Positions 16,645 to 28,504 of a stretch of 64,000 nt of DNA are shown in pieces. The position numbers and the translations under genes were made by a program. The stretch spans positions 1 through 64,000 of the forward strand of contig JAGKSB010000005.1 in the NCBI GenBank assembly GCA_017942165.1, read 5' to 3'. The notes under the pieces were generated by a model. It saw only the letters and a program-made list of their open reading frames with translations. It had not been told where the DNA came from and searched no databases. Position 1 is the first letter of the stretch; every line of letters starts with the position of its first letter. Origin of the DNA: Rhinopithecimicrobium faecis. Its GTDB lineage: Bacteria > Bacteroidota > Bacteroidia > Sphingobacteriales > Sphingobacteriaceae.

Positions 16645-19632
16645 TTATAAGTCAATTTTTACTCCTAGGGTGAATGTCGGTGCTAGCGCTAAGCCATAAC
16701 CCGAATAGGTACCATTGAAATCTATTAGCTCAGGATCTGTTCCTGAAAAGTTCGTAATAGTGGCTAAATTGGTACCCGATACATAGACATAGGCACGACG
16801 TAATGTCTTCATACGTTGCTTAAGGCCTGCGATACGAGAAAGTTCGTAACCTAAGGTTAAAGCACGTAACTTCACAAACGACGCTTTCTCTAAGAATAAA
16901 TCTTGTTCCACACGGTAAGGATCTACAGAAGACCATGGGTTATAGACAGGATATTTCTCAATATCTACATCTTGCTGCCATTGGAATATTTCACGGATGG
17001 AATTCAAACTATTAATATTCTCGTTATTTATAAAATTAAATTTCGAGGCTGCCCGTTGATTTAAAACTTGCTGCCCTACAGAAAAGTAAAATTGTGCCGA
17101 TAGATCAAATCCTTTATAGCTCACTTGGTTCATCCAGCTTCCTGTCAGTTTGGGCATGCTATTACCCTTACGAACGCGATCTTCAGCGTCAATTACAAAA
17201 TCACCATTTTGATCTTTCCAAATAGGATCACCTACTTGGAAGGCTACACCTTCATGATTCAAAACACGGTTGGTCTTTGGGTCTACAGGAATTTGGTCTG
17301 CAGAAGTATAGACTCCCTGATTTTCATAAATCCAATATTGATCAATCGCATGACCTACCGATAAAAGGCGATCATTAACTGCTAGATTTTGTAAACCATT
17401 GGGTAGTGACGTTAAGCTGTTCTTATTAAAAGCGAAGTTGATGGAAGAATTCCAGTTAAAAGCTTTTGAAGTGGGAATAATTTGTCCACCAATTGTAACC
17501 TCTAAGCCTTTGTTATTGATACCTAGACCATTTAGATACTGACCTGTGTAGCCATATTCCGCAGGAATTGGAGTAGCAATAATTTGGTTATTTGCCGATT
17601 TATTGTAAACAGATACATTAGCAAACAGGCGATTATTGAAAAATGAAGACTCCACAGTTACATCTGTTTGGTCTACATATGGCCATGAAATATTGTAGCC
17701 GATCCAACCGTTAGAATAAGGTCTAGAGATGGCAGCAAAGCCGTTGTAAGAAGGCATCCCTACTTCACCGGACCAGCCTAAGTCTGTTTGATATTGTGGA
17801 CCCGTATTATAGCGGCTACTGGTTAAGAGTTTTGCTATTCTAGCCCATCCACCACGAATGGTTAGGTTGCTGACCTGTTCCTGATCTGCAAAAAGATGGT
17901 TTTTAAGATTCCATTTTCCAGAAAATGCCGGTGTAAAGATCCAACGATTATCCATTTGAACAGTCGAAGAACCATCATATCGTAATACAGCATTTAGACT
18001 GAAAATATTATCGTAGTCATAATCTACCTTTGCAAAGGTCGAAAAGAGTCTTAATTGCTCCTTATTATTCCAGCGGTATACATTAATCCCCCCCTGAGGC
18101 ATTAGATAAATATCTTTACTACTATCACCATCTACGACGTTGATTTTTATAAAATCATTGGGTCCATCATAGGCTTTAGCGTACGAAAAGCGGTTCACAT
18201 CATCTTGATAGGTCGTTCCTAAATCAAAATTAAAAACGTGCTTTTTATCAATATCGAAGTTATACGTTAGGTTATTGGCAAATATTAAGCGCTGGTTATA
18301 GCCGTAATAGTTAGATACAAAGTTATTTGTCTCCATTAACGTGCTTGGGTAGAAAGCATCTCTAAAACCTTCATTATAATCTACATTCAGGCGTGTACTA
18401 AAATTTAAAGTCTTATAAATTTTAAAGTCAAATGTTAATGCCGCTTGAATAATATTTGTAAAGTTATCATCTAAGGCATCCTTAAATTGATTCAAATAAG
18501 CACCATAGACATTCTTACTGGGCGCAATAGGTGTAGAAAGATCCGGTAAGTAACCAGTTTCGGCGAAGCGATCACGCAGGCTGCGATTCCGTTGGCGGTC
18601 AATGCGTGTGGCATTGAAGATCGTTGATACTGTAAACCAACTGAAAGGAGCCATATTGATATTAAAAGATGCATTATAACGCTGGAATTTAGCATCGTCT
18701 GAATTGGATGCAGATTTAGCATGTGCACCAAAGAAGCGGAAATTCGCTCTATCAGAACCTCCCGTAATACTCAAGTCAACATTGTAAATCGGGGCATTTT
18801 TATAGTATAAATCAGCCCAATCACTTGCACCATAATAGTTTGAATTGGTCGAGTCTGCAAGAAATCCTGGATAGGTTAATTGGTTGTCATTATTGCCAAA
18901 TTTTTCGTAGAAAGGAGCACGAAACTTATTTTCATAATCAGCATTCATTGGTGAAACTTTTGATTTCTGTACAAGACCATAATAGGAATTTACTGAAATT
19001 TGACGTTCGCCAGATTTGGCCAATTTTGTGCGTACCCAAATGGCACCATTTGCAGCCAAGGGGCCTAATTTAGCTAAACTAACAGGATCTTTGATAATCT
19101 CAATCGATTCAATGTTGTTAACATCGATACCGGCTAATAAATCCGTTGCTGGGCCTAAGCGATTATAGGCATATTTCTGAATATCATAGGTAAATGCATG
19201 ATCTTGAGAAATCGGAATACCATTGACATAGACAGCGGGTTGCACAGTATTTAAATCCTTATTCGAAAACAATGGTGCAGTGAGACCGCGCCACACTAGA
19301 TTCGAAACAGCCCCTGGTTCACCTGTATTTTCCTGTACATGTAAACCTGCCAAGGCACCTTTCACATATTGAGGGATACTGATTAAGGGCAGCGACGTTA
19401 CTCGCTTCATATCCACAGTATCTAATAATGTGGCACGTTTGGTCGCATTATTTATGCGTTGCCGCAAAAAATTTAGCGTAAGCTCATCCACCTCACCATG
19501 TTCCAGGGAGTCCTGAAGGAAATGCGGCATTGTTCTAAGCTTAGAATAACTATTATACGCTAGCACCCCCATTGGTGAGGCACCTAACAATACAACAGTA
19601 ACTAGAGAAATACCTAGTATACGTCTTATCAT
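16645..19632 (-). CDS. SusC-like TonB-dependent transporter, copy 2, with atypical short N-terminus
   Basis: Length 995 aa; first gene of the operon. A signal peptide (about 1-25, ending VLA) is followed by about 50 low-complexity residues, then the plug domain (YVKGALAGLHVQENTGEPG at 89-107; AVYVNGIPI) and a barrel ending in a hydrophobic strand (LGVKIDL). The CarboxypepD_reg-like domain and the [ED]-V-V-V-G-Y-G signature of normal SusC proteins are missing. No upstream in-frame or frameshifted remainder was found in the AT-rich 19633-19740 region, so this seems to be the real form rather than a sequencing truncation. Also, the usual Phe/Tyr terminus is replaced by Leu. Confidence 0.88.
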   Translation of the reverse strand: MIRRILGISLVTVVLLGASPMGVLAYNSYSKLRTMPHFLQDSLEHGEVDELTLNFLRQRINNATKRATLLDTVDMKRVTSLPLISIPQYVKGALAGLHVQENTGEPGAVSNLVWRGLTAPLFSNKDLNTVQPAVYVNGIPISQDHAFTYDIQKYAYNRLGPATDLLAGIDVNNIESIEIIKDPVSLAKLGPLAANGAIWVRTKLAKSGERQISVNSYYGLVQKSKVSPMNADYENKFRAPFYEKFGNNDNQLTYPGFLADSTNSNYYGASDWADLYYKNAPIYNVDLSITGGSDRANFRFFGAHAKSASNSDDAKFQRYNASFNINMAPFSWFTVSTIFNATRIDRQRNRSLRDRFAETGYLPDLSTPIAPSKNVYGAYLNQFKDALDDNFTNIIQAALTFDFKIYKTLNFSTRLNVDYNEGFRDAFYPSTLMETNNFVSNYYGYNQRLIFANNLTYNFDIDKKHVFNFDLGTTYQDDVNRFSYAKAYDGPNDFIKINVVDGDSSKDIYLMPQGGINVYRWNNKEQLRLFSTFAKVDYDYDNIFSLNAVLRYDGSSTVQMDNRWIFTPAFSGKWNLKNHLFADQEQVSNLTIRGGWARIAKLLTSSRYNTGPQYQTDLGWSGEVGMPSYNGFAAISRPYSNGWIGYNISWPYVDQTDVTVESSFFNNRLFANVSVYNKSANNQIIATPIPAEYGYTGQYLNGLGINNKGLEVTIGGQIIPTSKAFNWNSSINFAFNKNSLTSLPNGLQNLAVNDRLLSVGHAIDQYWIYENQGVYTSADQIPVDPKTNRVLNHEGVAFQVGDPIWKDQNGDFVIDAEDRVRKGNSMPKLTGSWMNQVSYKGFDLSAQFYFSVGQQVLNQRAASKFNFINNENINSLNSIREIFQWQQDVDIEKYPVYNPWSSVDPYRVEQDLFLEKASFVKLRALTLGYELSRIAGLKQRMKTLRRAYVYVSGTNLATITNFSGTDPELIDFNGTYSGYGLALAPTFTLGVKIDL

Positions 19633-20173
19633 ACTTATTCATAATTAGCTATTAAAATGTCGAAATTTTAATAGTTGGTTGGTTAAAAAATATAATTAAT
19701 TGGCTTAATTACTTGTTAAAATTATATTTAGGTTTTAATACTTTAACAATTATATGATTTTGAAAGACTATGAAAGAGCGTTAGATAAACTCAAACGATT
19801 GCGTAAAATGCGCAATCGGTTGCTCATTTTGTAGTATGTAATATTTTACCCTATGTTAAATGAGGAATGAAACATAGGCTGACAAATACGAACTAAATCA
19901 TAATCGAAAACGATTGAAGTGGACTTTTTTAAAATTAATCAAGTTACAATAAATAACTATTAGCAAATATTTATTTAACTGACTATTTTCAAAATCACTA
20001 AAAAAATAAGTGTTTGGGAGAACTCGGAGTGCAGGTTTATGCAGGCTTAAAGCAAGCGCTATTAAGTAGCTTAAAAATTTTTAAATTCCCTACAGGGAAG
20101 TGTTGGAAATAACGCATAAAAAAAAAGCTTTCAATTTCTTGAAAGCCTTTTTCTTAGTTGTTAAATAACCGAA
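19633..20173. promoter_or_regulatory. Gene-free control region upstream of the SusCD operon
   Basis: Contains three separate inverted repeats within 125 bp: CGATTGCG/CGCAATCG (19796-19818), CCTATGTT/AACATAGG (19850-19878) and AATCG/CGATT around AAAA (19902-19915). I found no TAnnTTTG -7 box on the minus strand, so the operon may need an alternative sigma factor or activator. The segment 19930-20110 shows nothing I recognise. The right end holds the rpoC terminator (separate entry). Confidence 0.5.
20117..20150 (-). terminator. Terminator after rpoC
   Basis: Stem GCTTTCA (20127-20133) / TGAAAGC (20140-20146) with a 6-nt loop, flanked by A-run and T-run so it can act in both directions. On the minus strand it lies just past the rpoC stop and has about eight Ts. 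Confidence 0.85.
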
Positions 20174-23100
20174 TTAATCTTCGTCTTTAGACGCTAATAA
20201 TTGATCATATTCTTCACGAGAACCTACGATAATATTACCGTAGCTACGAAGACCTGTACCTGAAGGAATAAGGTGACCTACAATTACGTTTTCTTTCAAA
20301 CCTAATAAGTTGTCACGTTTACCAGCGATAGCAGCTTCATTTAACACTTTAGTAGTCTCTTGGAAAGAGGCTGCAGAGATAAATGATTTCGTTCCTAATG
20401 AAGCTCTAGTAATACCTTGTAATAGCGGACTTGAAGTAGCAGGGATCGCATCACGAACTTCTACTAATTTTAAGTCACGGCGTTTCAAGCTAGAGTTTTC
20501 CTCACGTAATTTACGTAGAGAAACGATTTGTCCTGGGCGTAAGTCATTGGAGTCACCTGCTTCAATAACGACTTTTTTGTCGTATAATGAATCATTCTCT
20601 TCCATGAAATCCCATTTGTTAACCGCTTCTTTCTCTAAGAAACGTGTATCTCCTGGATCCTCGATATGTACTTTTTGCATCATCTGGTGGACGATAGTCT
20701 CGAAGTGTTTATCGTTGATTTTTACCCCTTGAAGGCGGTAAACCTCTTGGATACCATTAACAATATAGTGTTGTACTGCAGAAGGACCTTTGATTGATAA
20801 GATATCTACTGGAGAAATTGAACCATCCGATAATGGCATACCCGCTTTCACGAAGTCATTATCTTGGACTAAGATATGTTTCGACAATGGCACCAAGTAT
20901 TTCTTGATTTGACCGTCACGAGATTCAATAGAGATCTCACGGTTACCACGTTTCACACCACCTAAGGTTACTACACCATCAATTTCCGTTACTACAGCAG
21001 GGTTTGAAGGGTTACGTGCTTCGAATAACTCCGTTACACGAGGTAGACCCCCTGTAATATCTCGCGTCTTACCCGTTGAACGAGGGATCTTCACTAAGAT
21101 AGCTCCTTCTTTCACGGTAACACCGTCAGATACTGAAACGTGGGCTCCCACAGGAATATTGTAAGTACGAATAACTTCGCCTTTTTTATCCATGATTTTA
21201 ATCGATGGATTTTTCGTTTTATCACGCGTTTCGATAATAACTTTTTCCTTGTGACCTGTTTGATCATCGGATTCCTCACGGAAAGTTACCCCTTCGATAA
21301 TAGCATCAAATTCTACTTTACCAGCAAACTCGGAGATAATCACCGCGTTATATGGATCCCAAGCAACTAATTTATCCCCTTTAGCAACTTTATCACCTTC
21401 AGCAACAAATAATTGTGAACCGTAAGGGATATTTTGTTGGAATAATACTTTGCGCTCTTCGTTAACGATTTTGATCTCTCCTGAACGGCCTAATACCACT
21501 TCATGAGGACCTTCTTCGCCTTCTTGCGTAACGGTACGAACATTTTCAAATTCGATGGTACCTTCGTGTTTCGCTGAAACTTGCGATTCAGCAGCAATGT
21601 TCGAAGCAGTACCCCCAACGTGGAATGTACGTAATGTTAACTGCGTACCCGGCTCACCGATTGACTGTGCAGCAATTACACCGACAGCTTCCCCTAATTG
21701 AACACGTTTACCAGAGGCTAAGTTACGACCGTAACAAGAAGCACAAACACCGCGTTTAGACTCACAAGTTAATACCGTACGTAATTCAATACCTTCGATA
21801 CCAGAGTTTTCGATACGTTCCGCATCTTCTTCTTCGATATCTGTATTGGCAGCTAATAATAACTCACCAGTTTCTGGATGATGCACGTCATTTAACGTTA
21901 CACGACCTAAGATACGGTCATATAATGGCTCAATAACATCATCATTATCTTTTAATGCTGTTGTATAAATACCTCTTAAACCACCACAATCTTGCGTTAC
22001 GACAATCATATCTTGAGCAACATCATGTAGACGACGCGTTAAATAACCCGCATCGGCAGTTTTTAGGGCTGTATCGGCAAGACCTTTACGCGCACCGTGG
22101 GTAGAGATAAAGTATTCTAAGACAGATAAACCTTCCTTGAAGTTTGATAAAATCGGGTTTTCAATAATCTCACCACCTGAATTACCTGACTTCTGAGGTT
22201 TCGCCATCAAACCACGCATACCACATAACTGACGAATCTGCTCTTTGGAACCACGGGCTCCAGAATCAAGCATCATATATACCGAGTTGAAACCTTGGTT
22301 ATCATTCGATAAGATGTCCATTACGTGAGACGTCAACTTATTGTTGATACGTGTCCAAATATCGATAATCTGATTATAACGCTCGTTATTGGTAATGAAA
22401 CCCATGTTATAGTTACCCATAACCTCTTCCACTTCCGCAGTAGCTTGCGCGATTAATTCAGATTTCGCAGCTGGAATATTTAAATCTTGTAAGTTGAACG
22501 AAAGACCACCTTTGAAGGCTGTTTGGAAACCTAATTCTTTCATATCATCTAAGAACTGTGCACCACGAGCCATACCCGTTTCTTTCACAATTTCCCCGAT
22601 AATATTACGAAGTGATTTCTTTGTTAACAACTCATTGATGAATCCCATTTCTACCGGAACAACTTGGTTAAAGATTACACGTCCTACTGTAGTGTCGATA
22701 ATTTTATCAACGAGTGTTCCGTCTTTTTCTTTAACTGCAGTTCTTACCTTGATAAAAGCATGCAAATCAATTTTCTTCTCATTTAAAGCGATAATTACCT
22801 CTTCCGCTGAGTAGAAAATTTGATCTTGACCTTTTACGATATGTCCTTCTTCAGTGCGACGGCCTTTTGTAATGTAGTAAAGACCCAAGACCATATCCTG
22901 AGATGGTACCGTTACTGGCGAACCATTTGCAGGGTTTAAGATATTGTGTGCTGCTAACATTAAGATTTGTGCTTCCAATACAGCAGCATTACCTAACGGT
23001 AAGTGGACTGCCATCTGGTCACCATCAAAATCGGCGTTGAATGCGGTACATACTAAGGGGTGTAATTGGATCGCTTTACCTTCTACTAACGTAGGTTGGA

Positions 23101-24451
23101 AAGCTTGAATACCTAGTCTGTGTAATGTTGGGGCACGGTTTAATAAAACTGGGTGACCTTTTAATACATTTTCCAAGATATCCCAAACTACAGGATCTTT
23201 GCGGTCAACGATTTTCTTCGCTGATTTTACAGTTTTCACAATACCGCGTTCAATCATCTTACGGATGATAAACGGTTTGTAAAGCTCTGCAGCCATATCT
23301 TTAGGAAGACCACACTCGTGTAATTTCAAGTGAGGGCCTACGACGATTACCGAACGAGCCGAATAATCCACACGCTTACCTAATAAGTTTTGACGGAAAC
23401 GACCTTGCTTACCTTTTAAGATATCCGATAACGATTTCAACGCACGGTTACCTTCTGTTTTCACAGCGTTCACTTTACGTGAGTTATCGAATAAGGAGTC
23501 AACAGCCTCTTGTAACATACGTTTTTCATTACGTAAGATTACTTCTGGCGCTTTGATTTCGATTAAACGTTTTAAACGGTTGTTACGGATAATAACACGA
23601 CGGTATAAATCATTTAAATCGGAAGTCGCGAAACGACCACCATCTAAAGGCACTAATGGACGTAATTCTGGTGGAATAATAGGCACGATTTTCACGATCA
23701 TCCATTCAGGACGATTTTCAATACGTTCTCTAGAACCACGGAAAGCTTCCACGACGTGAAGGCGTTTTAAAGCTTCATTTTTACGTTGTTGCGAAGTTTC
23801 ATTAGCCGCTTGGTGGCGTAAGTCATAAGACAACTGATCTAAATCAATACGTTTTAATAACTCTTCTAATGCTTCAGCACCCATCTTAGCAACGAATTTC
23901 TGAGGGTCGTTGTCATCTAAGTACTGATTCTCTTTTGGTAAAGTGTCTAAGATATCTAGGTACTCTTCTTCCGTTAAGAAGTCCATGTACTGGATACCAT
24001 CATCCTCTTTAATACCAGCTTGAATTACTACATAACGTTCGTAGTAAATAATCATGTCTAGTTTTTTCGTAGGAAGACCTAATAAATAACCAATTTTATT
24101 AGGTAACGAGCGGAAGTACCAGATATGCGCTACAGGAACAACTAAAGAGATGTGTCCCATACGCTCACGACGTACTTTCTTTTCGGTTACTTCAACACCA
24201 CAACGGTCACATACGATGCCTTTGTAACGAATACGTTTGTATTTACCACAGTGACATTCATAATCCTTTACAGGACCAAAAATACGCTCACAGAATAAAC
24301 CATCACGTTCCGGTTTGTAGGTACGGTAGTTAATTGTTTCCGGCTTTACAACCTCCCCTGAAGAGCGCTCTAAGATAGTCTCAGGAGACGCTAAACTGAT
24401 GGTAATGGATGTAAAGTTGCTTTTAATTTTATTATCTTTTTTATAAGACAT
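20174..24451 (-). CDS. rpoC: DNA-directed RNA polymerase subunit beta'
   Basis: Length 1425 aa, full-length. N-terminal zinc-ribbon cysteines ([20 protein letters not shown]), the absolutely conserved active-site Mg motif NADFDGD at 472-478, the trigger-loop region ([20 protein letters not shown]) and the second Zn site ([13 protein letters not shown]) are all present. Catalytic subunit of RNA polymerase. It follows rpoB after 78 bp that contain a strong hairpin (see separate entry), last gene of the rplKAJL-rpoBC transcript. Confidence 0.99.
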   Translation of the reverse strand: MSYKKDNKIKSNFTSITISLASPETILERSSGEVVKPETINYRTYKPERDGLFCERIFGPVKDYECHCGKYKRIRYKGIVCDRCGVEVTEKKVRRERMGHISLVVPVAHIWYFRSLPNKIGYLLGLPTKKLDMIIYYERYVVIQAGIKEDDGIQYMDFLTEEEYLDILDTLPKENQYLDDNDPQKFVAKMGAEALEELLKRIDLDQLSYDLRHQAANETSQQRKNEALKRLHVVEAFRGSRERIENRPEWMIVKIVPIIPPELRPLVPLDGGRFATSDLNDLYRRVIIRNNRLKRLIEIKAPEVILRNEKRMLQEAVDSLFDNSRKVNAVKTEGNRALKSLSDILKGKQGRFRQNLLGKRVDYSARSVIVVGPHLKLHECGLPKDMAAELYKPFIIRKMIERGIVKTVKSAKKIVDRKDPVVWDILENVLKGHPVLLNRAPTLHRLGIQAFQPTLVEGKAIQLHPLVCTAFNADFDGDQMAVHLPLGNAAVLEAQILMLAAHNILNPANGSPVTVPSQDMVLGLYYITKGRRTEEGHIVKGQDQIFYSAEEVIIALNEKKIDLHAFIKVRTAVKEKDGTLVDKIIDTTVGRVIFNQVVPVEMGFINELLTKKSLRNIIGEIVKETGMARGAQFLDDMKELGFQTAFKGGLSFNLQDLNIPAAKSELIAQATAEVEEVMGNYNMGFITNNERYNQIIDIWTRINNKLTSHVMDILSNDNQGFNSVYMMLDSGARGSKEQIRQLCGMRGLMAKPQKSGNSGGEIIENPILSNFKEGLSVLEYFISTHGARKGLADTALKTADAGYLTRRLHDVAQDMIVVTQDCGGLRGIYTTALKDNDDVIEPLYDRILGRVTLNDVHHPETGELLLAANTDIEEEDAERIENSGIEGIELRTVLTCESKRGVCASCYGRNLASGKRVQLGEAVGVIAAQSIGEPGTQLTLRTFHVGGTASNIAAESQVSAKHEGTIEFENVRTVTQEGEEGPHEVVLGRSGEIKIVNEERKVLFQQNIPYGSQLFVAEGDKVAKGDKLVAWDPYNAVIISEFAGKVEFDAIIEGVTFREESDDQTGHKEKVIIETRDKTKNPSIKIMDKKGEVIRTYNIPVGAHVSVSDGVTVKEGAILVKIPRSTGKTRDITGGLPRVTELFEARNPSNPAVVTEIDGVVTLGGVKRGNREISIESRDGQIKKYLVPLSKHILVQDNDFVKAGMPLSDGSISPVDILSIKGPSAVQHYIVNGIQEVYRLQGVKINDKHFETIVHQMMQKVHIEDPGDTRFLEKEAVNKWDFMEENDSLYDKKVVIEAGDSNDLRPGQIVSLRKLREENSSLKRRDLKLVEVRDAIPATSSPLLQGITRASLGTKSFISAASFQETTKVLNEAAIAGKRDNLLGLKENVIVGHLIPSGTGLRSYGNIIVGSREEYDQLLASKDED

Positions 24452-24483
24452 ACCTTTTCAAAAAGTTAAAGCTGAATAGAAAA

Positions 24484-24515
24484 CTCTTCAGCTGTTCCTG
24501 GGAGCAGCTGAAGAG
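24484..24515 (-). other. Hairpin in the rpoB-rpoC gap
   Basis: An 11-bp perfect stem CTCTTCAGCTG (24484-24494) / CAGCTGAAGAG (24505-24515) around a 10-nt loop, in the 78-nt spacer between the rpoB stop and the rpoC start. No T-tract follows on the minus strand, so it looks like an RNA processing or stability element rather than a terminator. Role inferred. Confidence 0.6.
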
Positions 24516-24529
24516 GCTAAATGCTTTGG

Positions 24530-27500
24530 TTAATCTAATGTAATATCTAAACCTAAACCACGTAACTCGTGAACCAATACGTTGAATGATTCTGGTACTG
24601 ACGGCGTTGGTAAGTTGTTTCCTTTTACGATAGCTTCGTAAGTTTTCGCACGACCTACAACATCATCAGACTTCACGGTTAAGATCTCTTGAAGGATATT
24701 AGATGCACCGAATGCCTCTAATGCCCAAACCTCCATCTCTCCGAAACGTTGTCCCCCGAATTGCGCTTTACCACCTAATGGTTGTTGCGTAATTAACGAG
24801 TATGGTCCGATAGAACGAGCGTGCATTTTATCATCCACCATGTGACCTAATTTCAACATGTAAATTACGCCGACAGTAGTTGGTTGATCAAAACGATCAC
24901 CTGTTAAACCGTTGTATAAGTAAGTTCTACCAGAAGCTGGCAAACCTGCTTTAGCTACCCAGTCTTCTACTTCTTCTTTCTCAGCACCGTCAAAGATAGG
25001 AGTTGCAAATTTAACGCCTAATTTTTGTCCAGCCCATCCAAGAACAGTTTCATAGATTTGACCTAAGTTCATACGAGAAGGTACCCCTAATGGGTTTAAA
25101 ACGATATCAACTGGTGTACCATCGGATAAGAAAGGCATATCTTCATCACGTACAATACGTGCAACAATACCTTTGTTACCGTGACGACCCGCCATCTTAT
25201 CCCCAACACGTAATTTACGTTTCTTCGCTACGTAAACTTTCGCCATTTGAACAATACCTGAAGGTAACTCATCACCTACTGAAATTGCAAATTTCTCACG
25301 TTTGTAAGATCCTAACTCTTCATTTAACTTAATGTTATAGAAGTGTAGGGCAGCTTTGATCATTTCGTTTTTATCCTCATCTGTAGTCCAGCCTGTAGGA
25401 TTGATATTATTGTAGTCTAAGTCAGCTAAGATTTTTTGTGTAAACTTCGCTCCTTTAGCTACTAATAATTCTTTGTATACAGAATATACACCTTGTGAAG
25501 TCTTGCCATTCACGACAGTAAATAATTTATCTACTAGACGGTCTTTTAAGATTTTCACGGCGCGATCGTGACCAATATCTAATTTTTCTAAGGTTTTACG
25601 CTCAACTTCTTTAGACATTTTCTTCGCACGAGCGAATAATTTTGTATCAATTACTACCCCTTTAATCGAAGGAGGAGTTTTTAAGGAAGCATCTTTTACA
25701 TCACCAGCTTTGTCACCAAAGATTGCGCGTAATAATTTCTCCTCAGGAGAAGGATCAGACTCTCCTTTAGGCGTGATCTTACCAATTAAGATATCGCCTT
25801 CAGCAACTTCAGCACCGATGCGAATGATACCATTCTCATCTAAGTCTTTCGTTGCTTCTTCCGATACGTTAGGAATATCAGCTGTTAACTCTTCTTCACC
25901 ACGTTTTGTATCACGAACTTCTAATTCAAACTCTTCAATATGAAGGGATGTAAACCAGTCTTCTTTTGCTACACGCTCGGAGATTACAATCGCATCCTCA
26001 AAGTTGTATCCTTGCCAAGGCATGAACGCTACTTTTAGGTTACGACCTAGTGCTAACTCACCATTTTCTGTTGCATAGCCTTCACATAATACTTGTCCTT
26101 TTTCAACTCGTTGGCCTTTTCTTACGATAGGCTTTAAGTTCATACAAGTAGATTGGTTGGTTTTTGCAAACTTAATTAATCTATATGTTTTGATATCGTC
26201 ATCAAATGAAACTAAACGCTCATCATCAGTACGATCGTAACGGATTCTAATTTCGTCAGCATCTACATATTCTACAACCCCAGAACCTTCAGCATTGATC
26301 AAAGTACGAGAGTCACGTGCTACGCGACCTTCTAAACCTGTACCAACGATAGGCGCTTGTGGACGTAATAATGGAACTGCTTGACGTTGCATGTTGGATC
26401 CCATCAAGGCACGGTTGGCATCATCATGTTCCAAGAAAGGAATTAATGAAGCCGCGATTGATGTAATCTGATTCGGAGCAACATCCATATAGTCTAATTT
26501 CTCAGGCTCGATAATCGGGAAATCACCTTCATAACGTGCTTTTACTTTAGGGTCTACATAGTTACCTTTATCATCGTAGTAGGCATTCGCTTGCGCAATC
26601 GTCTTACCATCTTCATCTTCAGCAGATAAATACACAACAGGCTCTTCTACGACAACTCTACCGTCTTGAACTTTACGGTAAGGTGTTTCGATGAAACCTA
26701 AGTTATTAATCTTCGCGTGAACCGCAAGTGAGGAGATCAAACCAATGTTTGGACCCTCTGGTGTTTCAATCGTACAAAGACGACCGTAGTGCGTGTAGTG
26801 AACGTCACGAACCTCGAAACCAGCACGCTCACGGCTTAGACCACCTGGACCTAAAGCTGATAAACGACGTTTGTGCGTGATCTCCGCTAATGGATTGGTT
26901 TGATCCATAAATTGAGATAGCTGATTCGTTCCGAAGAATGAGTTAATTACCGATGATAAAGTACGCGCATTGATTAAATCAGTAGGCGTGAATACTTCAT
27001 TATCACGGATATTCATACGTTCACGAATTGTACGAGCCATACGAGATAGACCTACGCCAAATTGTGAGTACAACTGCTCACCTACCGTACGTACACGACG
27101 GTTAGATAAGTGGTCAATATCATCTACTTCTGCTTTTGAGTTAATCAAGTTGATTAAGTACTTCACAATAGCGATGATATCCTCACGCGTTAATACTTTC
27201 GTATCTGGAGGCGTAGCTAATTTTAATTTACGGTTGATGCGGTAACGACCTACATCCCCTAAATCATAACGTTTGTCTGAGAAGAATAAACGTTCGATGA
27301 TACCACGAGCAGTTTCCTCATCAGGTGGTTCAGCGTTACGTAATTGACGGTAGATATGCTCCACAGCCTCTTTCTCAGAGTTCGATGTATCTTTTTGTAA
27401 GGTATTGTAGATAATCGAGTAATCGGCATTATTCGATGAGTCATCTTTAGCAAGGATTAAGGATTTAACACCTGCATCGATGATCATATCAATGTGATCT

Positions 27501-28339
27501 TCTTCTAGAACGGTTTCACGTTCTAAGATAATTTCGTTACGGTCAATAGATACTACTTCACCAGTATCCTCATCAACGAAATCTTCGACCCATTTCTTTA
27601 ATACCCTAGCCGCTAAACGACGGCCGATATATTTTTTAAGGCCAGATTTACTAACTTTAACTTCATCAGCAAGGTCAAATAATTCTAAGATATCTTTATC
27701 TGAATCATAACCAATAGCACGTAATAAAGTAGTAACTGGGAATTTCTTTTTACGATCAATGTACGCGTACATTACGTTATTAACGTCTGTAGCGAATTCA
27801 ATCCAAGATCCTTTAAAAGGAATAACCCTTGCAGAATAAAGTTTAGTACCATTTGTGTGTCTACTTTGACCGAAGAACACGCCTGGAGAACGGTGTAATT
27901 GAGATACGATAACACGCTCTGCACCATTCACCACGAAAGTACCTTTAGGAGTCATGTAAGGAATTGTTCCTAAATAGACATCCTGAACAATGGTTTCAAA
28001 ATCTTCGTGCTCCTCATCATTACAAGATAACTTTAATTTTGCCTTTAAAGGAACGCTATAAGTTAAGCCACGTTCGATACATTCTTGAATGTCATAACGT
28101 GGAGGATCGATAAAATAATCCAAAAACTCAAGCACAAAAATGTTTCTTGAATCAGAGATAGGGAAGTTTTCTGAGAATACCTTGAACAGCCCTTCCTGAT
28201 GGCGGTTGTCAGAAGTAGTTTCTAATTGAAAAAACTCCTTGAAAGATTGCAATTGCACATCTAAGAAGTCGGGATATTCAATAACCTTCTTACTTGTAGC
28301 AAAATTTACTCTTTCGTTTTGAATATTATTGTTTGCCAA
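24530..28339 (-). CDS. rpoB: DNA-directed RNA polymerase subunit beta
   Basis: Length 1269 aa, full-length. The fork region [19 protein letters not shown] with [12 protein letters not shown] (the rifampicin-binding cluster) is intact and looks wild type. The C-terminal anchor [20 protein letters not shown] is present. Forms the catalytic core with beta'. Separated from rplL by 165 bp with two hairpins, as in other bacteria where this junction is processed or attenuated. Confidence 0.99.
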   Translation of the reverse strand: MANNNIQNERVNFATSKKVIEYPDFLDVQLQSFKEFFQLETTSDNRHQEGLFKVFSENFPISDSRNIFVLEFLDYFIDPPRYDIQECIERGLTYSVPLKAKLKLSCNDEEHEDFETIVQDVYLGTIPYMTPKGTFVVNGAERVIVSQLHRSPGVFFGQSRHTNGTKLYSARVIPFKGSWIEFATDVNNVMYAYIDRKKKFPVTTLLRAIGYDSDKDILELFDLADEVKVSKSGLKKYIGRRLAARVLKKWVEDFVDEDTGEVVSIDRNEIILERETVLEEDHIDMIIDAGVKSLILAKDDSSNNADYSIIYNTLQKDTSNSEKEAVEHIYRQLRNAEPPDEETARGIIERLFFSDKRYDLGDVGRYRINRKLKLATPPDTKVLTREDIIAIVKYLINLINSKAEVDDIDHLSNRRVRTVGEQLYSQFGVGLSRMARTIRERMNIRDNEVFTPTDLINARTLSSVINSFFGTNQLSQFMDQTNPLAEITHKRRLSALGPGGLSRERAGFEVRDVHYTHYGRLCTIETPEGPNIGLISSLAVHAKINNLGFIETPYRKVQDGRVVVEEPVVYLSAEDEDGKTIAQANAYYDDKGNYVDPKVKARYEGDFPIIEPEKLDYMDVAPNQITSIAASLIPFLEHDDANRALMGSNMQRQAVPLLRPQAPIVGTGLEGRVARDSRTLINAEGSGVVEYVDADEIRIRYDRTDDERLVSFDDDIKTYRLIKFAKTNQSTCMNLKPIVRKGQRVEKGQVLCEGYATENGELALGRNLKVAFMPWQGYNFEDAIVISERVAKEDWFTSLHIEEFELEVRDTKRGEEELTADIPNVSEEATKDLDENGIIRIGAEVAEGDILIGKITPKGESDPSPEEKLLRAIFGDKAGDVKDASLKTPPSIKGVVIDTKLFARAKKMSKEVERKTLEKLDIGHDRAVKILKDRLVDKLFTVVNGKTSQGVYSVYKELLVAKGAKFTQKILADLDYNNINPTGWTTDEDKNEMIKAALHFYNIKLNEELGSYKREKFAISVGDELPSGIVQMAKVYVAKKRKLRVGDKMAGRHGNKGIVARIVRDEDMPFLSDGTPVDIVLNPLGVPSRMNLGQIYETVLGWAGQKLGVKFATPIFDGAEKEEVEDWVAKAGLPASGRTYLYNGLTGDRFDQPTTVGVIYMLKLGHMVDDKMHARSIGPYSLITQQPLGGKAQFGGQRFGEMEVWALEAFGASNILQEILTVKSDDVVGRAKTYEAIVKGNNLPTPSVPESFNVLVHELRGLGLDITLD

Positions 28340-28397
28340 GGGAATAAATTTTTAGTTTAAAAAAACTGAGCTCAATTATGCTGCTTTAACGCGAGAG

Positions 28398-28477
28398 AAT
28401 CATGTACAGCATAAACATGATTGATTGCGAAATCATATAAATAGGAATAGACTCTGCCGAAAATACGGCAGAGTCTA
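28398..28477 (-). other. Two hairpins in the rplL-rpoB gap
   Basis: Minus-strand RNA would form a 12-bp stem at 28448-28477 (arms AGACTCTGCCG / CGGCAGAGTCT, 6-nt loop) and then an 8-bp stem at 28398-28422 (AATCATGT / ACATGATT). The first is followed by only a weak T-rich stretch (TATTCCTATTTATAT), so partial attenuation or RNase processing between ribosomal protein and polymerase genes is likely. In E. coli this junction holds an attenuator and an RNase III site; the analogy is inference. Confidence 0.6.
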
Positions 28478-28504
28478 AACCTTTTAGGTGCTTATTGGGT
28501 GAGA

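Noticed and set aside
27516..27532. GTTTCACGT match to half of parS inside rpoB
   Set aside because: Only the left half matches; the right arm is absent and the sequence is explained by coding.
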